DNA from: an uncultured Collinsella sp. | GTDB taxonomy: Bacteria; Actinomycetota; Coriobacteriia; Coriobacteriales; Coriobacteriaceae | DNA length: 7,586 bases | Reading direction: 5' to 3' | Assembly: GCA_900554455.1 (NCBI GenBank) | Contig: USHT01000044.1 | Span: 1 to 7,586, forward strand | In this document: piece by piece, positions 5,462 to 7,586 of the stretch | Layout: each line of letters starts with the position of its first letter | Position numbering within the stretch: the stretch's first letter is position 1 | The notes under the pieces: generated by a model | Databases searched by the model: none | What the model saw: the letters and a program-made list of their open reading frames with translations, nothing else | Told to the model about the DNA's origin: nothing | Made by a program: the position numbers and the translations under genes

Positions 5462-6481
5462 ATGTTCGGCAATCCCTCGTATCCAACGTATCAGGCTTTT
5501 TTGGGGCTTGGCATCGCCGCTGCCATTGCGCTGCTGCTCATGCCGTGGTGGATCAAGCTGCTCAAGGTCGAGGGTATCGGCCAGCAGGTTCGTGCCGACG
5601 GCCCCAAGCGTCATTTGGTTAAGCAGGGAACGCCCACCATGGGTGGCGTTGTCATCCTCGTCGCGATCTCGCTGGCCTGCCTGCTGATGGGCAAGCTCAC
5701 CACCGAGCTCGTGCTCGTGCTGCTTGCCACGCTGGCGACCGGCGTGCTGGGCCTGATCGACGACCTGACCTCCGTTACGCATGGGCGCTCTCTCGGTCTG
5801 ACGCCCCATGCCAAGATGATCGGCCTAACCATTATCTGTGTCACCTTTACGGTGCTTGCCGTCAACTGGTGCGGCGTTGCCCCCGAGATTCGTTTTCCCG
5901 GCGGCCTGACGATTGACCTCGGTGTTCTTTCGACCACCATCTGCGGCCTTTCGTTCCCGTGGCTCTACATTGTCTTTTGCTGGCTGATGATCGCCGGTCT
6001 TTCTAATGCCGTGAACCTGACCGATGGCCTTGACGGTCTTGCTGGCGGCACCTCCATGATTGCCATGCTCGCCATGGCCGCCATGGCGTTTTTGCACGGA
6101 GACGTGAACCTGTCCATCTTCTGCACCGCGTGTGCCGGCGCCTGCTTGGGCTTTCTGTGGTTCAACTGCTATCCGGCGAGCATCTTTATGGGCGATACCG
6201 GCTCGCTTGCCCTGGGCGCTGCGTTTGCCTGCACGTCCATCATGACCAACGCCGAGGTCGTCTCCCTCATCATCGGCGGCCTGTTTATCGTTGAGACCCT
6301 GTCGGTCATGATTCAGGTTGTCTACTTCCACTTTACGCACAAGCGCGTCTTCCTTATGGCGCCCATCCATCATCATTTCGAAAAGAAGGGCTGGGCCGAG
6401 ACCAAGGTCGTCGTCCGTTTTTGGATTATCGCTGCGGCCTTTGGTGCCGTTGGCCTTGCCCTGTTCTTCCAGTTGGGATAG
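5462..6481 (+). CDS. mraY: MraY, phospho-N-acetylmuramoyl-pentapeptide-transferase
   Basis: A polytopic membrane enzyme that moves phospho-MurNAc-pentapeptide from its UDP carrier to undecaprenyl phosphate, giving lipid I. It has 339 residues, within the family range, and about ten hydrophobic helices spread from residue 10 to 337. Motifs: KQGTPTMGG at 54-62, GLIDDLTSV at 97-105 with the Asp pair D100/D101, NAVNLTDGLDGLAGG at 182-196, FMGDTGSLALG at 242-252 with the third conserved Asp at D245, and MAPIHHHFEKKGW at 299-311. The last is the conserved histidine loop that distinguishes MraY from WecA-type relatives. All conserved catalytic residues that I can check are present. It lies 3 nt after murF and 9 nt before murD, so the three appear to be one transcriptional and translational block. 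Confidence 0.97.
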   Translation: MFGNPSYPTYQAFLGLGIAAAIALLLMPWWIKLLKVEGIGQQVRADGPKRHLVKQGTPTMGGVVILVAISLACLLMGKLTTELVLVLLATLATGVLGLIDDLTSVTHGRSLGLTPHAKMIGLTIICVTFTVLAVNWCGVAPEIRFPGGLTIDLGVLSTTICGLSFPWLYIVFCWLMIAGLSNAVNLTDGLDGLAGGTSMIAMLAMAAMAFLHGDVNLSIFCTACAGACLGFLWFNCYPASIFMGDTGSLALGAAFACTSIMTNAEVVSLIIGGLFIVETLSVMIQVVYFHFTHKRVFLMAPIHHHFEKKGWAETKVVVRFWIIAAAFGAVGLALFFQLG

Positions 6482-6490
6482 TGGTCTTTC

Positions 6491-7586
6491 ATGCCTCTTG
6501 CTGATGTCTTTAGCCTGCTCGTTTTGGGTCAGGGCAAATCCGGTCTCGATGTCGCCCGCTGGGCGCTGGCACATCCCGAGCGCGTAAGCGCCGTTACCGT
6601 GTATGGCGGCGGCACCTCTGCGCCCAATGACGCCACGCGTGCGCTCGAGGCTGCTGGTGCGTCGTTTGTCTATGGGACCGAACAGGTCGAGGGCGCCTAT
6701 GACGTATGCGTGACGTGCCCGGGCATCTCGGAGTTCTCGGGCTTCTTTAAGGCCGGGCGCGAGCATGCCGCCCAGATTATGGGTGAGCCCGAGTTTGCCT
6801 ATCGCCTGTCGCCCGATAACTGGATTGCCATCACGGGCACCAACGGCAAGACGACCACCACGTCGCTGACTGATTATCTGCTCAAGGCTGCCGGCGAGGC
6901 CAGCGTTGCTGTCGGCAACATCGGCGAGCCGCCGGTCAACGAGATTGACGGTCGAGCCCACAACGAGTGGTTTGTGGCTGAGCTCTCGAGCTATCAGATT
7001 GCTACGACAACCGAGCTCCACCCCCGCGTGGCGGTGCTGCTCAACATCACTCCCGACCACTTGGGCTGGCATAAGAGCCATAAGAACTACGCGCTTGCCA
7101 AGATCAAACTGTTTGACAATATGGTCGATGACGATCTGGCGGTTGTCGACGTCGAAGACGCCGGCATTCACGAGTTCGATGAGTACATCTACACGCCGGG
7201 TCGTCGCATCTGCAAGGTTGCCTTTGACGAGCCTGAGGGCGAGGATGCCGCCTTTGTGCGCGATGGCAAGATGATTGTGCGTCTGAAGGGTGTCGAGACC
7301 CCGCTCATCGCTACATCCGCGCTCAAGATCTCGGGCCATCACAATGTTATCAATGCCCTGTGCGCTGCCACGGCTGCCCTGGCAGTCGGTGCCGATATCG
7401 ATGGTGTCTGCCGCGGTCTGGCCTCGTTCCAGCCGCTCGAGCACCGCGTGGAGCCGTGTGGCGAGATTGACGGCGTGCGCTACGTCAACGATTCCAAGGC
7501 GACCAACACCGATGCGGTCGAGAAGGCGCTGACGGCATTTCCCGATGACGATGTGATCTTGCTGCTCGGCGGCCACGATAAGGGCA
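6491..7586 (+). CDS. murD: MurD, UDP-MurNAc-L-alanine--D-glutamate ligase (3' truncated by window)
   Basis: A cytoplasmic ATP-dependent ligase that adds D-glutamate to UDP-MurNAc-L-Ala. I translated it by hand from the ATG at 6491. The frame is open to the window edge (365 codons), and the usual length is about 450-480, so roughly the last fifth is missing. The N-terminal Rossmann-like domain has GQGKSGLDVA at 13-22. The ATPase domain has ITGTNGKTTTT at 114-124, AELSSYQ at 163-169, NITPDHLGWH at 185-194, K204 at the usual place of the carbamylated lysine, and SGHHNVINAL at 281-290. The C-terminal domain begins with LEHRVE at 316-321 and NDSKATNTDA at 333-342. LLLGGHDKG (357-365) is the last visible motif. 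The in-frame TAG of mraY at 6479-6481 rules out an earlier start. The ribosome binding site is weak, so coupling to mraY is likely. 'DHLGWH' has Gly where Asp is common. Confidence 0.95.
   Translation, partial: MPLADVFSLLVLGQGKSGLDVARWALAHPERVSAVTVYGGGTSAPNDATRALEAAGASFVYGTEQVEGAYDVCVTCPGISEFSGFFKAGREHAAQIMGEPEFAYRLSPDNWIAITGTNGKTTTTSLTDYLLKAAGEASVAVGNIGEPPVNEIDGRAHNEWFVAELSSYQIATTTELHPRVAVLLNITPDHLGWHKSHKNYALAKIKLFDNMVDDDLAVVDVEDAGIHEFDEYIYTPGRRICKVAFDEPEGEDAAFVRDGKMIVRLKGVETPLIATSALKISGHHNVINALCAATAALAVGADIDGVCRGLASFQPLEHRVEPCGEIDGVRYVNDSKATNTDAVEKALTAFPDDDVILLLGGHDKG

Noticed and set aside
5825..7576. 583-codon open frame on the minus strand across mraY and murD
   Set aside because: It is codon-aligned with the sense genes, so it stays open merely because TTA, CTA and TCA are avoided. 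The product is low-complexity, rich in Arg, Gly, Asp and His, matches no family I know, and lies over two clearly conserved genes.

Overview
The window is an uninterrupted stretch of a bacterial division and cell wall (dcw) cluster. Every gene lies on the + strand: mraZ, rsmH (mraW), an ftsL-like gene, ftsI (class B PBP), murF, mraY and the first 365 codons of murD, which runs off the right edge. The DNA is GC-rich. Long codon-aligned open frames on the minus strand reflect codon choice and are not genes. Gene order, GC-rich coding DNA, a class B PBP without PASTA domains, an RsmH with a cysteine-rich insert and the lack of murE beside murF together suggest a member of Coriobacteriia, with Collinsella or a close relative my best guess. 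That placement rests on recall and was not searched.

Layout: 1-41 is a short leader with the mraZ Shine-Dalgarno. mraZ (42-476) is the predicted cluster regulator. rsmH (497-1462) methylates 16S rRNA C1402. A 90-nt gap precedes the ftsL-like gene (1553-2023), which is followed 17 nt later by ftsI (2041-3906). A 127-nt non-coding gap (3907-4033) sits where murE is found in many dcw clusters. It holds two TACAAT hexamers and a good murF ribosome binding site. murF (4034-5458), mraY (5462-6481) and murD (6491-end) are packed with gaps of 3 and 9 nt and are probably translationally coupled. No stretch longer than 300 nt lacks a gene.

Functionally, MurD and MurF add D-Glu and D-Ala-D-Ala to the UDP-MurNAc peptide, MraY transfers the finished phospho-MurNAc-pentapeptide to undecaprenyl phosphate to make lipid I, and FtsL with FtsI belongs to the septal synthesis complex that crosslinks the polymer. 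I see no mobile element, tRNA, rRNA, CRISPR array or convincing terminator. I also see no undescribed system: the genes are conserved housekeeping genes. The more unusual points are the missing murE, the RG/S-rich cytoplasmic tail and Gly-repeat membrane anchor of FtsI, a hairpin and short repeats in the first codons of ftsI, and the possible internal promoter before murF.
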